A stretch of 35,100 bases of DNA from Brachionus plicatilis (GCA_010279815.1 QEOQ01000246.1:150655-185754); one strand, 5' to 3'; shown: positions 8,974 to 20,150, counted from the stretch's first letter. Notes: generated from the sequence alone by a model not told the origin. Program-made: numbers and translations.

Positions 8974-10065
8974 CTATTTTTTTACATTTTTGGTTTGGTA
9001 AGACAATAAATTATTGTACGAGGCGTCCAGTATACTCCTGATTACTAAATCATCATTTCTAATGCTGTTCACATGCTGAAAAGCGCATGGACCCGAAATA
9101 CAATGCTTGCTAATCGTGCCACACTTGGACGATCTCTTTTCCTTCCTATTCAAATCGTCCTCAGGCATAAAGGCCGAGTGGCGCTTTGTCCGGTCGCCTC
9201 TGTCCAGTGACATGCCTGATTTTTCAGCCTCAAACAGATCGCCATTTCGGCCTGTCAACTGGCAATAGGAGCTAAAAAATTGAGCGCAACAAAAACAATC
9301 AGCGAACTTGAACAAACAAACAAACTCGTTCAGTCTAAAGGTCAAACATTTTTGTGTAGTGTTCGGCCGCTTGAGAGTGCTGAAGCGGTCGATTTGAATG
9401 AGCTGTTTGATGACGGGCAAGCCAGACATTCTGTCCACAAACACCAGACGCAGTTGCTTGCCTCGTTTGGGATTAGAGCCGGTGTCGAACACAAGAACCG
9501 CGACTACATTGCCGAACATGATCCTCCAGCAATTGTTCAAGCTGTCCGCTATTTGGTCGCATGTGGTTGTGAACAAGTCACATGTCGATCGGCTCACAAC
9601 GACCACACAGCCAATGGACCGGTACAACGATTCGATTTTTTGCGTCTCCAGCTCGCTGAGTCTTTCTAGTGTGGAGGAGGAGGAGCGGTACGAAGAGCGT
9701 GTGGCCATGGACGCGTTCGGGTCTTGGTCTTCGTAGATCGAGAAAACGGAGCGGCATGTGGGGACCGCGCTCGTCTGGCTCGAGTATGTGCTTTTGAGCG
9801 AGAGTGTGTCGTCTAGGTTTTTGATTGAGACCGAGCGCACTGGGGGCTCCGGTCTGCTCACGGAGATTGACGAGTCGGCTGATTCGGACGACATTGACAG
9901 TCGAGAGAATTGACGCGTGTCACACCTGCACGACAATGCACTCGAGTCTATGAAGTCTACAAAACGTTCCTTCAGAGTCTCTAGTTCTTCGCAGCTGAGA
10001 CGTTTTTTTTCATTTTGGCTTCGATTGCGAGAAAATCTTTTCTCAATTTGAAACGTTTTGATCAT
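8974..10065 (-). CDS. WH1 plus CRIB-like protein (WASP N-terminal-like), single exon
   Basis: The protein is 363 aa with an ATG at 10065-10063. Base composition is far more GC-rich than the flanks, which supports a real gene. Residues 50-140 are Ser-rich and low in complexity. Residues about 145-272 resemble a WH1/EVH1 (PH-like) fold: compare GNVVAVLVFDT, KQLRLVFVD, CLTFRLNEFVCLFKFAD and the closing helix CAQFFSSYCQL with the pattern of WASP WH1. A basic patch (RKEKRSSK, 307-314) precedes ISGPCAFQHV (323-332), close to the CRIB consensus I-S-x-P-x(2,4)-F-x-H for binding GTP-loaded Cdc42/Rac. WASP has this same order WH1, basic, CRIB, but this protein ends about 30 residues later with no proline-rich or VCA segment. 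I infer a cytoplasmic Rho-GTPase effector or adaptor. The assignment is from pattern alone; a different PH-like domain remains possible. Confidence 0.6.
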   Translation of the reverse strand: MIKTFQIEKRFSRNRSQNEKKRLSCEELETLKERFVDFIDSSALSCRCDTRQFSRLSMSSESADSSISVSRPEPPVRSVSIKNLDDTLSLKSTYSSQTSAVPTCRSVFSIYEDQDPNASMATRSSYRSSSSTLERLSELETQKIESLYRSIGCVVVVSRSTCDLFTTTCDQIADSLNNCWRIMFGNVVAVLVFDTGSNPKRGKQLRLVFVDRMSGLPVIKQLIQIDRFSTLKRPNTTQKCLTFRLNEFVCLFKFADCFCCAQFFSSYCQLTGRNGDLFEAEKSGMSLDRGDRTKRHSAFMPEDDLNRKEKRSSKCGTISKHCISGPCAFQHVNSIRNDDLVIRSILDASYNNLLSYQTKNVKK

Positions 10066-10297
10066 TTATCGATTTTTCTAATCTACAACAACAACAAAAT
10101 TAAAGCTTTAAGACTTAAGGGCGTCTATTTGTGTTCAATTAGCTGTTCATTTCCGCTCATTATTTGCTAGGTCATCTGTATAATGAGTCTTATTCAGCCA
10201 CACTGATTTAAATTATTTATTTATTTCAAAAATTACGCCAGATTTGGCGATGATAAAAAAAATTAAATATAAAAGAATTATATTAAAAAAGAGAAAT

Positions 10298-11035
10298 CAA
10301 ATTTCTTGGTATTAAATTTGATTCTAAGTTAAATTTTAATATACTGGTAGACGAAATTAAAGAACGCTGCAATAATAGGCTAAATATTATTAAGATATTG
10401 TCAAACAAAAAATGGGGTCTCAATCAAAACACAATAGGAAATAAATCCTTAGTCGGATCAATTTTAGATTATTCTTTTCCTTGCTTAAATTCATTTTCAG
10501 AAAATAATATCAAAAAACTGCAAGCAATTCAGAAAACAGCAGATACATCTATTCTTAAGTTAATATATGATAGTTCCTCCAACATCGTGCATCATGAGAC
10601 TTTTAATAAACTGAAATTACTAACAGACTCGAATCGGCTTTTTGAATTGAGTGAGAGATATGTTGGGACAGGACTGAGTCATTCTATTCCATTGGTTGTC
10701 AGACGGGTAGAAGAATACAAAAAAGGTTTCGAATCAAGATATATTGAATACCCAACTCCATTGTGTAATTGCTACCTTACTATTTCTTCTTTTTTTCCTG
10801 AAACTTGAACTATTTAAACATATGCAACATGTAACAATCTATTCCTATTTATGTCTTTTCAACCTTCATTTTTTTAGTTTATTTACTTTATTTCGATTCT
10901 TTTTTTTTATCTCATTTTATTTACTTTAATTTAATTTTTATTTTATTTTATTTTTATTTTATTTTTTTTTATTATTTTTTTTAACTTATTCTGAAGGAGC
11001 TCTAGCTCGGTACAGAAAACAAATAAATAAATAAA
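10298..11035 (+). mobile_element. LINE 3' fragment b
   Basis: This 5'-truncated copy begins inside the RT (KFLGIKFDSKLNFNI) and keeps an open frame to a stop at 10806-10808 (10398-10808 in full: LVGSILDYSFPCLNSFSE ... GLSHSIPLVVRRVEEYKKGF). Its 3' UTR ends in the hairpin at 10997-11008 and an AAATAAATAAATAAA tail. The ten bases AAAGAGAAAT occur at 10288-10297 and 11033-11042, a candidate target duplication that fixes the insertion limits. Confidence 0.87.
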
Positions 11036-11042
11036 GAGAAAT

Positions 11043-12431
11043 TTTAAAAAAATAAAGACTATTTTTTGTCTCTTTTTAGACTTCAAGATGGTTATTACTA
11101 AAACACGGACCTCCATTTTTAAATAAAACACGGACCCATACTTATCTCCCCCATTAAGACTATGCCATTTATCCCCCACCATTTTTCAAGTACAAAATTT
11201 TACCAGCTTTCACGCAAGACCAAAATCTAAGCTCTAGCACATTTGGTTCGTCATTCATTTTGATTTTAAATCAAAAAATCTTTATTCAAATCTTCTTTTC
11301 TATAATTTTAAAAATTAATAAAGTAATTTTCAATGCCAATAAAATAGAAAAACACTATTTTTAAATTTTGTCTCTTTTTTATATTTTTTATTCAGATCTA
11401 AAGTGTTTCAATAAATCAGAAGAGAAAAGTTTTAAATAGTATTCTGACGAGCCCAAAAAATAATAAAAAAATCTCAACAATAAAAAATTTTTCTATATTT
11501 TAAAATTTTAAATTAACAATAATTTAATAGAAATTATTAATGCAAAAGTTTTATTTTTGATCAAAAATGGGTTGGTTAATATGGACCGATAATTATTCCA
11601 ATCAGATAATTTTCAAAAAATCAGAATTCGGTGTCAATTGATTTTTCATTTTACTTTTACTCTAAATAAAGACAAAATTTAAAATAAAAGTTAATTTTTA
11701 ATTTGACTCCACAATTTTACAAGTTTATTCCAGAAGAAATTCGAAATTATTCTAAGTATAAAAGAAAGTTTTTGCGCTTACTCTTAGTTTAAAGTCAGGT
11801 TTCAAGGTTTATTCTATAAAAAATGAAATAATTTTATTGCATGGCTTCGAAGGTATTAATTGGGTTTATATAGAATTAACCCAAATTTTGACATTGTTCC
11901 AATAGGAGTGGTACCGAGTTTTCGGTAATTATTTTTATTTGTTGAAAAAAAATAAATCGTTTTTAAATAAATTAGCTAAAACATTAAGCGATTTTTCTTA
12001 TCAACCGAATATTATTAATATCCTTCCTCTATATTTTTATGTTTTTTAATACAAAATAATAAAAATTAATTATCAATCTTTTTTGCAATCAATTTTGTAA
12101 AAAATCTCAAGTGATATAAAATGTAAGAAGTATTTTAGCGACATGCAAAAAAGAAAAAAAAAATTTAAATTCATTAATTATATAATGGAAAAAGTTTAAA
12201 AAATGAAGAAAAAAATTAAATAAACAGTCTAAAAAAATAAATTATTTAAATGAAAAATTGAAAAAATAAATTTAATTAATTAAAACTATCTATTTTGATT
12301 TCAAGCTTAAATGAAGGGCGAACCAATTGTGCTAGAACTTAGATTTTGGTCTTGCGTGAAAGCTGGTAAAATTTTGTACTAGAAAAATGGTGGGGAAAAA
12401 TGGCATAGTCTTAATGGGGGAGATAAGTATG
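11043..12431. repeat. AT-rich stretch with a large inverted repeat cut by the gap
   Basis: No gene is visible. The arm at 11135-11250 (ending GCACATTTGGTTCG) is the reverse complement of 12319-12431 (starting CGAACCAATTGTGC), about 113 bp with few differences; the second arm runs straight into the N gap. The ~1.07 kb between arms is plain AT-rich sequence. The left arm is preceded by TACTAAAACACGGACCTCC and a second ACACGGACCC, resembling the ends of the fold-back element at 25495-25926. It is probably a non-autonomous long-TIR DNA element whose right end lies in the gap. Confidence 0.7.
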
Positions 12432-13283
12432 NNNNNNNNNNNNNNNNNNNNNNNNNNNNNNNNNNNNNNNNNNNNNNNNNNNNNNNNNNNNNNNNNNNNN
12501 NNNNNNNNNNNNNNNNNNNNNNNNNNNNNNNNNNNNNNNNNNNNNNNNNNNNNNNNNNNNNNNNNNNNNNNNNNNNNNNNNNNNNNNNNNNNNNNNNNNN
12601 NNNNNNNNNNNNNNNNNNNNNNNNNNNNNNNNNNNNNNNNNNNNNNNNNNNNNNNNNNNNNNNNNNNNNNNNNNNNNNNNNNNNNNNNNNNNNNNNNNNN
12701 NNNNNNNNNNNNNNNNNNNNNNNNNNNNNNNNNNNNNNNNNNNNNNNNNNNNNNNNNNNNNNNNNNNNNNNNNNNNNNNNNNNNNNNNNNNNNNNNNNNN
12801 NNNNNNNNNNNNNNNNNNNNNNNNNNNNNNNNNNNNNNNNNNNNNNNNNNNNNNNNNNNNNNNNNNNNNNNNNNNNNNNNNNNNNNNNNNNNNNNNNNNN
12901 NNNNNNNNNNNNNNNNNNNNNNNNNNNNNNNNNNNNNNNNNNNNNNNNNNNNNNNNNNNNNNNNNNNNNNNNNNNNNNNNNNNNNNNNNNNNNNNNNNNN
13001 NNNNNNNNNNNNNNNNNNNNNNNNNNNNNNNNNNNNNNNNNNNNNNNNNNNNNNNNNNNNNNNNNNNNNNNNNNNNNNNNNNNNNNNNNNNNNNNNNNNN
13101 NNNNNNNNNNNNNNNNNNNNNNNNNNNNNNNNNNNNNNNNNNNNNNNNNNNNNNNNNNNNNNNNNNNNNNNNNNNNNNNNNNNNNNNNNNNNNNNNNNNN
13201 NNNNNNNNNNNNNNNNNNNNNNNNNNNNNNNNNNNNNNNNNNNNNNNNNNNNNNNNNNNNNNNNNNNNNNNNNNNNNNNNNNN
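12432..13283. other. Assembly gap (852 N)
   Basis: The sequence is unknown. The inverted-repeat arm on the left and hairpins on the right suggest that a palindrome caused the break. Confidence 1.
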
Positions 13284-13334
13284 CACGTAATTTTAAGTAA
13301 TATTTTGAAAAATCCCATAAATGCATAGACCGAA

Positions 13335-13422
13335 GAAAAAGTGCGAATTCGAGCTTTTTGTGGCGGGTATAAGCTCAAATACGCACTTTTTTGATTACCA
13401 TATTTTACGGTAAATATGGTAA
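13335..13422. repeat. Two adjacent hairpins next to the gap
   Basis: Arms 13335-13356 (GAAAAAGTGCGAATTCGAGC...) and 13371-13392 pair with only three mismatches around a 14-nt loop (TTTGTGGCGGGTAT). Immediately after, 13395-13422 is a near-perfect palindrome (TTACCATATTT...AAATATGGTAA). No gene overlaps them. They may be the end structure of an element whose body is in the gap. Confidence 0.6.
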
Positions 13423-13877
13423 ATTCACGGTATCGTAGCAGCACTGCAACATTAAAAATAAGTATATTGCATCAAACATAGAGTGTTTAGTTTCTATTTT
13501 TTATAAATATCTTAAAATTTTATTTTTCTTATACAAGTAAGAAAATAAATTTCTTTAAAAAAGATAAATTTTTTAAAAATCCAGCACCTCTAATTTTTAA
13601 TAAACAATTCTCTCAATTCTCAATTTGAGGTACTAAAAAACTTTATTTCTATTTTTATTAAATAAGAAAACAGGGCAATTTTAAAAATTAAAAAAAAGGA
13701 ATAATTTTCTAAATTAAGTAAACGAGACATTTTTCCCTTTTTAAGGAAATGGATCAATTTCTAAAATAAAGAAACGAGATGTTTCTACTATAAACTCTTT
13801 TGACCACATCCAAGGTATTTTCTAATTATTATTTTCATTCTTTTATTTTCTCAATTCCTTGATTAAAATCTTGAAAG
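13423..13877. other. AT-rich sequence, no feature seen
   Basis: Homopolymer-rich filler without an ORF, RNA gene or recognisable repeat. Confidence 0.5.
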
Positions 13878-14033
13878 AATAACTGGCAAGTTTTTTTTTC
13901 TATTTTACATTTTTAGAAATAATTGCGTAATTAAATTTCAAATTTAACCATGCTTAAGTATTTAGTCTAAATTAAACAACGTAATTTCAAAATTTCAAAA
14001 AAGTTAAATGGAAAAAAAAACTTGCCAACTCTG
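13878..14033. mobile_element. Small MITE, hAT-like end CAGAGTTGGCAAG
   Basis: An inverted repeat joins CTGGCAAGTTTTTTTTT (13883-13899) with its complement ending CTTGCCAACTCTG at 14033. The right terminus CAGAGTTGG (read outward-in) is the same type as the MITEs at 17870 and 26616. The left terminus is degraded and no target duplication is readable. Confidence 0.55.
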
Positions 14034-14194
14034 GCTCTCAATTACTTCGAAATAATGATTTTTAATTTTTGGCAACTTATTTTATTTTTATTTTTGAAGT
14101 TCATGATCATGATCACATGATCAAAACTTAACTTATTAAAATCTCAATAAAAAATTGAAATTAACTTTTTTTATTTTTTTTTAATTAAATATTA

Positions 14195-15013
14195 GGACAC
14201 GTTTATTTTCACGTAAATTATCTGAAAATAAATAAAAAGAAATTCACGTAAGATACGTGTAAGTGTTGTAAAAAAAGTATTTATTTTCACGCAAAAAAAG
14301 AATAAAAAAATAAAAATTCAAAAAAGAGATTAACAATTAATTGATGAAAAAATATTAGAAAAAGATAATTCAATTAGAACAGTTGTTACATTTCCAAATT
14401 TTTTTTAATGGAACATAAGTTCTTTTAACACATTTCAAATGATAATGTAAATTACATTCACCGCAAGAAATTGACTTTGAATTACAAGATAAGTTACAAG
14501 TTTTACAAAAATTAAGGTTTTTTAAAAATAAGTCTAGAGTACTCTCTAACATTGTGAAACCATCTGAAGTAAAAAAGTGAACCAATTCATTTTTTTTGAT
14601 ACCATTTGAATCTATATAACCAGTATCGAGTATTGATTGCGGAATTGAATTTGGATCGACTTTCACAAAGATTCAGACATTTTTTTGAATATAATATCAT
14701 GAATATCGTGTTTTATGGTATATTTAATGGACTTTTTAAAAGTTTAAGAGTCAAAAAGTATATCAAGGCTTCTAATTAAAGCTTATTTAATTAAATTATA
14801 CTTTGGGTTTCATGATATTTTTGTTTAATGAACTTCAATTCTTTGATGGAAAAGTGTTATAATTTTTAAGCATTATTTTTCCATTAACTGACATTTGCGT
14901 GAAAATAAATAAAAATAACTACAGGTAAACGAAAAAATTTATTTATTTACAGGTAAATTACGTGAATTAAAACTGTTTATTTTCAGATAAATTACCTGAA
15001 AATAAGTTCGTTC
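14195..15013. mobile_element. 819-bp long-TIR DNA transposon with 9-bp target duplication
   Basis: The ends GGACACGTTTATTTTCACG and, reverse-complemented from the right, GAACGAACTTATTTTCAGG continue as ~100-bp subterminal inverted repeats (14195-14295 and about 14893-15013), including TTTATTTTCACGCAAA on both sides. TAAATATTA is present at 14186-14194 and 15014-15022 as an exact 9-bp target duplication. Nine-base duplication with long TIRs is typical of Mutator-like (MULE) elements, so I place it there provisionally. It carries a PHD-finger fragment (14370-14666, minus) but no transposase core. Confidence 0.75.
14370..14666 (-). pseudogene. PHD-finger protein fragment inside the 819-bp element
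   Basis: An open frame of 98 codons has no ATG at its start (the first codon is GTG, with an in-frame TGA just upstream), so it is a fragment. The C-terminal part carries a full C4HC3 PHD pattern: CKTC, then CGEC, then HYHLKC, then WKCNNC ending two residues before the stop. PHD fingers usually bind histone tails and occur at the C-terminus of several transposase and LINE ORF1 proteins. The upstream half (DSNGIKKNELVHFFTSDGF) is not recognised. It is most likely the 3' end of a transposon-encoded protein left in a non-autonomous derivative, though capture of a host exon is possible. Confidence 0.55.
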
Positions 15014-15022
15014 TAAATATTA

Positions 15023-17740
15023 AATGTTTGATATCTTAAATTTAAATATTAGTTGATTTATTCAAAAACTTTGAGAACTTTAAAGACAAAGTTAAAATCC
15101 ATATTAAGTTATCTAAATTTTCTCTCAAATAAACAAATAAACGCTTTAAATGAAATTTAAATTTCTATTAAAATATTCAAAATATTGATTAATATTTAAT
15201 TTTTATTCCACATAAAAATTCTTAAAATGTTTTATTACCTTAAAGTTTAAACAAATTATGTTTAATAAAGCTTAGTCATTTATTAATAAAAAGGATTTTA
15301 TATAAATCTAAAATTTAAAATTTTGATTTGAAATTTAAATTTGATTATTAACTTCAATTTATCATGATTTTTCTCTCTTATTTTATCAAAATAATTGCCA
15401 TTTGGAATTATATTTGCTAACAGAAAATTGTCGATAGAAGAAATCACCTTCAAACCATTAATCATATGCTGTTAAAAAAAATGTTTTACTCTACTTTTTT
15501 TTTCTAGTAAATAAAAAATTGTATCTTGTTTCAAATATTCAAACAATAAAAATAAACTAACAACCACTACCAGCGGTTAAATTTGTTCGTGACAGTAAAA
15601 TAGACATTTAAGTATCTAATGAAATCATTTTGGCTTAGTATTTTAAAAAGAGTGTAAAAATATTGTTCTACCAGATTAAAGCTTTGTCTTACACTAAAAG
15701 CTAAAACAATTTGAAGTAGCTTTGTTTGGCTGAAATTTTATATTTTTAATTTAAATAAAAATGTTAAACTTATATTTATTTAATCTTCATTAAATGGAAC
15801 AAAAAATGAAAAAAATTTGGGTCTGGTCAATTTTGAGGCCCACTGGTCATACTATTTAACTCATTTATTTTTAAGGTAAATTTTAGGATCAAAAAACACC
15901 GTCCTAATATCACGATTTACAATAAAATTTTTATTAGTAAAATTAATGGTGAAATTAAGTAAAAGTTTTTAAAATTTTTCTATTTAATCTTTAAAAAAAT
16001 TCTAAATTTAGCTATACAATTTTTTTGGTGGAATCTTCTTTCCGAATTATTTTTGGTGAAGATTTTAATGTATTTATAAAATTAACTTAAAATTTTATTA
16101 GAGTATAAAATTGATCTTAAAGAACTGTAAATGGATAAAATAAGGAAAAAATAAATTCATTTTCTTTAGAATTAATAATCTCTATAAATTTTTTAATAGA
16201 CAAAAAATCGACAAAATATCTAAAATTTCCAAAAATCTAAAAAAATTGAAAAAAATAATTAAAGGAGTTATTTTTTTATAAGTTATCTTGGGAACAAATA
16301 TACAATTATTTTTTAAAAACAACTTTAAATTAATTCAATTCAGCTTAATTAAAATTTTTATATTGTTTTTAATATTTTTCTGTAAAGTTGTAACATAATT
16401 TTTATAAAAAAATTCTATGATTTTCCTTGTCTTATTTTGATTATTTTCTTTAAATTTGTATAGATCATTACAAAATTTCAAATTTTAAACCTAAACATTA
16501 GAAACCAATTTCAAATTCTAAAAATTTTAAAAAATAATTTTGTTCAATGTTCAAAATTAACATAAAATTAATAAAATAAAAAAAATTAAAATAAAAAAAA
16601 AAGGAAATCGAAAAAATTACCATCTAGCAACTGAATATATTTTTCCAATATTATAATAAAAAGTGCCTAAAAAAAATTAAAAACTTAATTTTTCATATTT
16701 TTTAAAATTTTTGATATCTTTTTTTCCAAATTGAAAAAAAAATGTGGCTTTTTTTAGCTTTTAGGATGTTTGCTTTTCGTTTTTGCCACTGTTGCTAAGT
16801 TTTAATAATATTACCCATAAATAATAATAATGACATATAGATTTAACAATACCATTTATTTTTAAGTTTCTCTGTTTTCCTTTTAGTATTTCTTATAGAG
16901 CCTTTAATTTATATTCTTGATCATCGGTCAGGTCGACCATTTCCTTTACTAGAGACTTGAAGCTCATTGTTTTAATGCTTCTTTTAGCAGATGTATTGAT
17001 ACTCATTTGATTATCTCATTTTATATTAGTCTTGGGGTATAAACTAGTTCCCCAAGTAAAGCTTAGTGTTAAAATGCTAGCTGCATTTTTGGCTAGATTT
17101 CCAAGAAGTTTAAAATTTTTTTGTCTTTTCCTTTCAAAAAAATATTGAAATGATAAAAACAGTTTTTAAAATTCTTAATAAAAATTGTGCATTTTTTTAC
17201 TTGATTTTTAATCTAAAAATTTTTCTTGTTTTTTAGCCCATAGGTCTTCTCATCTTACATAATTCTACAAAATTCATATTTTTTTTGAATATGCTTGCCT
17301 ATTGTGTTATTTAATCTAAACAACAACAAAAATTAATTTTAAATAAAATTAGCCACTTGTTTAATTTGTTATTTTATTCAAGAAAAAATTGACAGACAGT
17401 CAGAGTTTAAGAGTTGGTTCGTTTGAAGCATCTTAAGATTATATCAGGAGAAAAAAAAATTTCCATATTTTTGAATGGTAAAAAAAAAGATTTCAGGACC
17501 AAAAAATTAAAAAAAATTTTCTAAAGAATCTAGAACAAAATTTTTAATATTTAATGCAAAACTAAAACTTTAAAAACACTTGGACTATAAAATAAAATAA
17601 TTTTAATATTTTTTCACTTTAAATTTACTGCCGTGAAAACTAAAATAAATATTCTGTGAAATTTTTTTTTATCGGGCAAGCTTTTTTTTTTCCATTTGGT
17701 CCTTTTCTAATTTCCTATTCAACATTTATATTATAAGCTT
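15023..17740. other. 2.7 kb AT-rich sequence, no gene recognised
   Basis: Both strands are full of stops; no long ORF, RNA gene, clean inverted repeat or transposon end was found. Slightly less AT-rich islands lie near 16900-17100 but show no coding pattern. Confidence 0.5.
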
Positions 17741-17869
17741 TTTTATTTTTATTTGTTTATCTGTACCGAGCTTTTGCTCCTTCAGAATATGAAAAAATAT
17801 AAATAAAATAGAGTTAAATAAGATAAAATAAAATAAAAAATGAATAAAATTAGAGAAAGGATAAATAAG

Positions 17870-18305
17870 CAGAGTTGGTCAAAAGTCAAAGTCGACTTTG
17901 AAATTTTTTTTTTAAACTTTAAAGTCTTGGCTTGGATTTCAATAATTTAGACTCGAACTAGGCCGCCAAAAAAACTTGCTGGAACGGCAATCCATCTGTC
18001 AGAATCACAGTCATATGATTTTTTGCCGTTCCAGGTATCTATTTAGCGGCCTAGCTAATAAGAACCCTTAAAAGCACCGTTTAAAGAAAAAAAAAATTTT
18101 TTAAAAAGTTTTGACCCTGACTTCAAAAAAATAATTTCTAAAGTCAAAGTCCAGACTTGAAAAAAAAAAAAAATTTAAATTGAAATTTGAAAGTTTTAAA
18201 AGTAAAAGACTGTGTAAAAATGCAATTGAAATTTTGAAATTTTTGAGCAAATTGAGAAAATTGAAAATTGAACAAAAATTTTACTTTGACTTTTGACCAA
18301 CTCTG
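17870..18305. mobile_element. hAT-like MITE (436 bp) inside LINE copy c
   Basis: It starts CAGAGTTGGTCAAAAGTC and ends GACTTTTGACCAACTCTG, perfect inverted termini. An inner palindrome pairs TAGGCCGC (17959-17966) with GCGGCCTA (18046-18053) and TGGAACGGCAA (17980-17990) with TTGCCGTTCCA (18023-18033). The flanks TAAATAAG and TAAAAAGT are only a poor 8-bp duplication. It has no coding capacity. The better-preserved relative at 26616-26819 has a clean 8-bp duplication. Confidence 0.8.
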
Positions 18306-18309
18306 TAAA

Positions 18310-18715
18310 AAGTCAAAAGAAAATTAACAATGATCTTTTGAAATAAATAGATGTTAGACATGTTTAAATATTTTATTGTTTAGGAAAAAAAGAAGAAATT
18401 ACTAGGAAGCAATTACACAATTGAGTTGGATATTCGATTAAGTAGATTCGAAACTATCTCTATATTATTCTATCAGTCTGACGACCAGTGGAACAAAATG
18501 ACTCAATCCTGGCCTGACATATCTCTCACTTAACTCAAAAAGTCGATTTGAGATTGTAAGTAGTTAAAGTTTATTGAAGGCCTCTTGAAGCAAATATTAG
18601 AGGGGTTATCATATTTCAGCTTCAAAATAGATCGAACTGCCGAAATTTGAATAAATTTTATTTTTTTGATGCTAGTTTCTGAGAATGAATTTAAAGAAGG
18701 AAAAGAACAATCCAA
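18310..18715 (-). pseudogene. LINE ORF2 C-terminal remnant
   Basis: Minus-strand translation gives DCSFPSLNSFSETSIKK and AVRSILKLKYDNPSNI, then, after frame changes, a match to the LSERYV...GLSH..PLVVR region of fragments a and b. Stops and shifts show it is dead. It is part of LINE copy c. Confidence 0.75.
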
Positions 18716-18789
18716 GATTGATCCTATTAAGGATTTGTAAAGATTTACCTAATGTTTTTGTTTTTATACCCCATTTTCAATTTGAGAGT

Positions 18790-19500
18790 GTAATGTTTAC
18801 ATTAGTACCCTAGGACCCGTCAATCGTTAGACGTATTGGAACATGTATTTATGCTCCATCTTAACTTAAACGTTCAAGGTTAAATTAATTAACTTTCCAG
18901 TGATATCGACATGATTTTTCCAGGCACTAACTGAAACTAGTCAGGTAGCCGTTGCACGCACTATAAACATTACTGCCTCTAAGAAGCACTTTTATTAGTC
19001 TTCTGGGGCTTTTATCCTCGTCGCTAGATGTAAAGTTTACATTAGTACCCTTGGGCCCGTCTATCCGATCCCTTGATAGACGTATTGGAACATGTATTTA
19101 TGCTCCATCTTAACTTGAACGCTCACGGTTTAGTTAATTAACTTTCCAGTGATATCGAAAGATGTCGCTTTATCACAGAGAGAAGTTCACTTTTTCCTCA
19201 TTATTTAAATTGTTACCATTAATTTTAAAATTGATTTTAACTATTGTTTTCTTCTGTAATATTTCTGGGTCTGCCGGTAGGCTTTTACTCCCCAGTCAGA
19301 CTCCTCAAGTCTTATTCTAGACTCGAGGGTTTCGGATCAATCACAATAAGGTTTTTTAAATAACTGTATTGAGACACGAGGTCCAAATCCAATACCAAAT
19401 ATATTAACAAAACAAAAATCAAATTATATAAAAAACTAAACTTAAAAAAACTAACAACTACTTAAACTAAAAAAACTAACATATAGTAAATTGTGAATTC
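18790..19500. mobile_element. Insertion of unknown type with a 240-bp direct repeat
   Basis: The segment breaks LINE copy c. 18795-18909 and 19035-19158 are direct copies (GTTTACATTAGTACCCT... to ...CCAGTGATATCGA), offset 240 bp; the second carries an extra segment forming CGTCTATC...GATAGACG. Both copies begin with a short palindrome (TGTAAAGTTTACA in the second). 19260-19400 is richer in GC (CTGCCGGTAGGC, CCCCAGTCAGACTCC) and could be LTR-like, but no partner LTR, primer site or target duplication is visible. No ORF. The right limit is estimated. Confidence 0.45.
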
Positions 19501-19682
19501 ACATGCAAGCTTCTAGTTGTGTAAAACAAACTTCTTTTTTGAGACGTCTACACTTCTCAAAGATCATGAAATATGATTTTACAATGGAAATTTTTATTTT
19601 TCATTTGAAAAGCCATTTTTCCACTTCTTTTAGATACTTATTAATCACGTTTTCAAGATTTCCTATCTTTTTGAAAATAAAA

Positions 19683-19985
19683 AAAGTAGCCAAATCATCT
19701 ACAAAAAGAAGAGAGTATTGGCAGTTTGTTTCCTTTTAACATGTCATTTATGAAAATGTAAAAAAGAAATGGACTAACTACTGACCCTTGTAAAACTCCT
19801 GCTTTAATAGGGTATTGATCACTTAGATGACCATTTACATTAACTCTAAAAGGTCTTAAATGCATAAACGATCTTATCCAAAACATAAGATAAAGAGGTA
19901 GATTAATTCTAATTAGCTTGTAAATTAGTCCATCGTTCCAAACTCTATCACAAGCTTTAGAAATGTCAAAATATAGACAACACAC
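19683..19985 (-). pseudogene. LINE reverse transcriptase palm remnant
   Basis: The frame 19985-19695 reads CLYFDISKACDRVWNDGL (RT motif A, catalytic Asp in FDIS) and GVLQGSVVSPFLFYIFINDM (motif B). The catalytic FVDD sits in another frame at 19702-19694, so there is a small indel between them. The protein is of the LINE class that makes DNA at the target site; this copy is inactive. It belongs to LINE copy c. Confidence 0.85.
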
Positions 19986-20150
19986 TTTTTTCTTTCTATT
20001 AAAAGACTACAACTTTTTGAATATAAAGATTATCTGCAGTACATCTATGTTTTCTAAATCCTGATTGCTTATAAGTAGACTTTTTTTCTCAAGAAAATTT
20101 TATATTCTTGTTAAGATGAAGCGTTTCTTTCCAAGGCAAAGTGTCTTACT

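Noticed and set aside
9280..9736. Two plus-strand ORFs opposite the WH1-CRIB gene
   Set aside because: Shadows of a GC-rich minus-strand coding region; no motif of their own.
12332..13444. Long open frames on both strands across the N gap
   Set aside because: They consist of unknown bases only and have no coding evidence.
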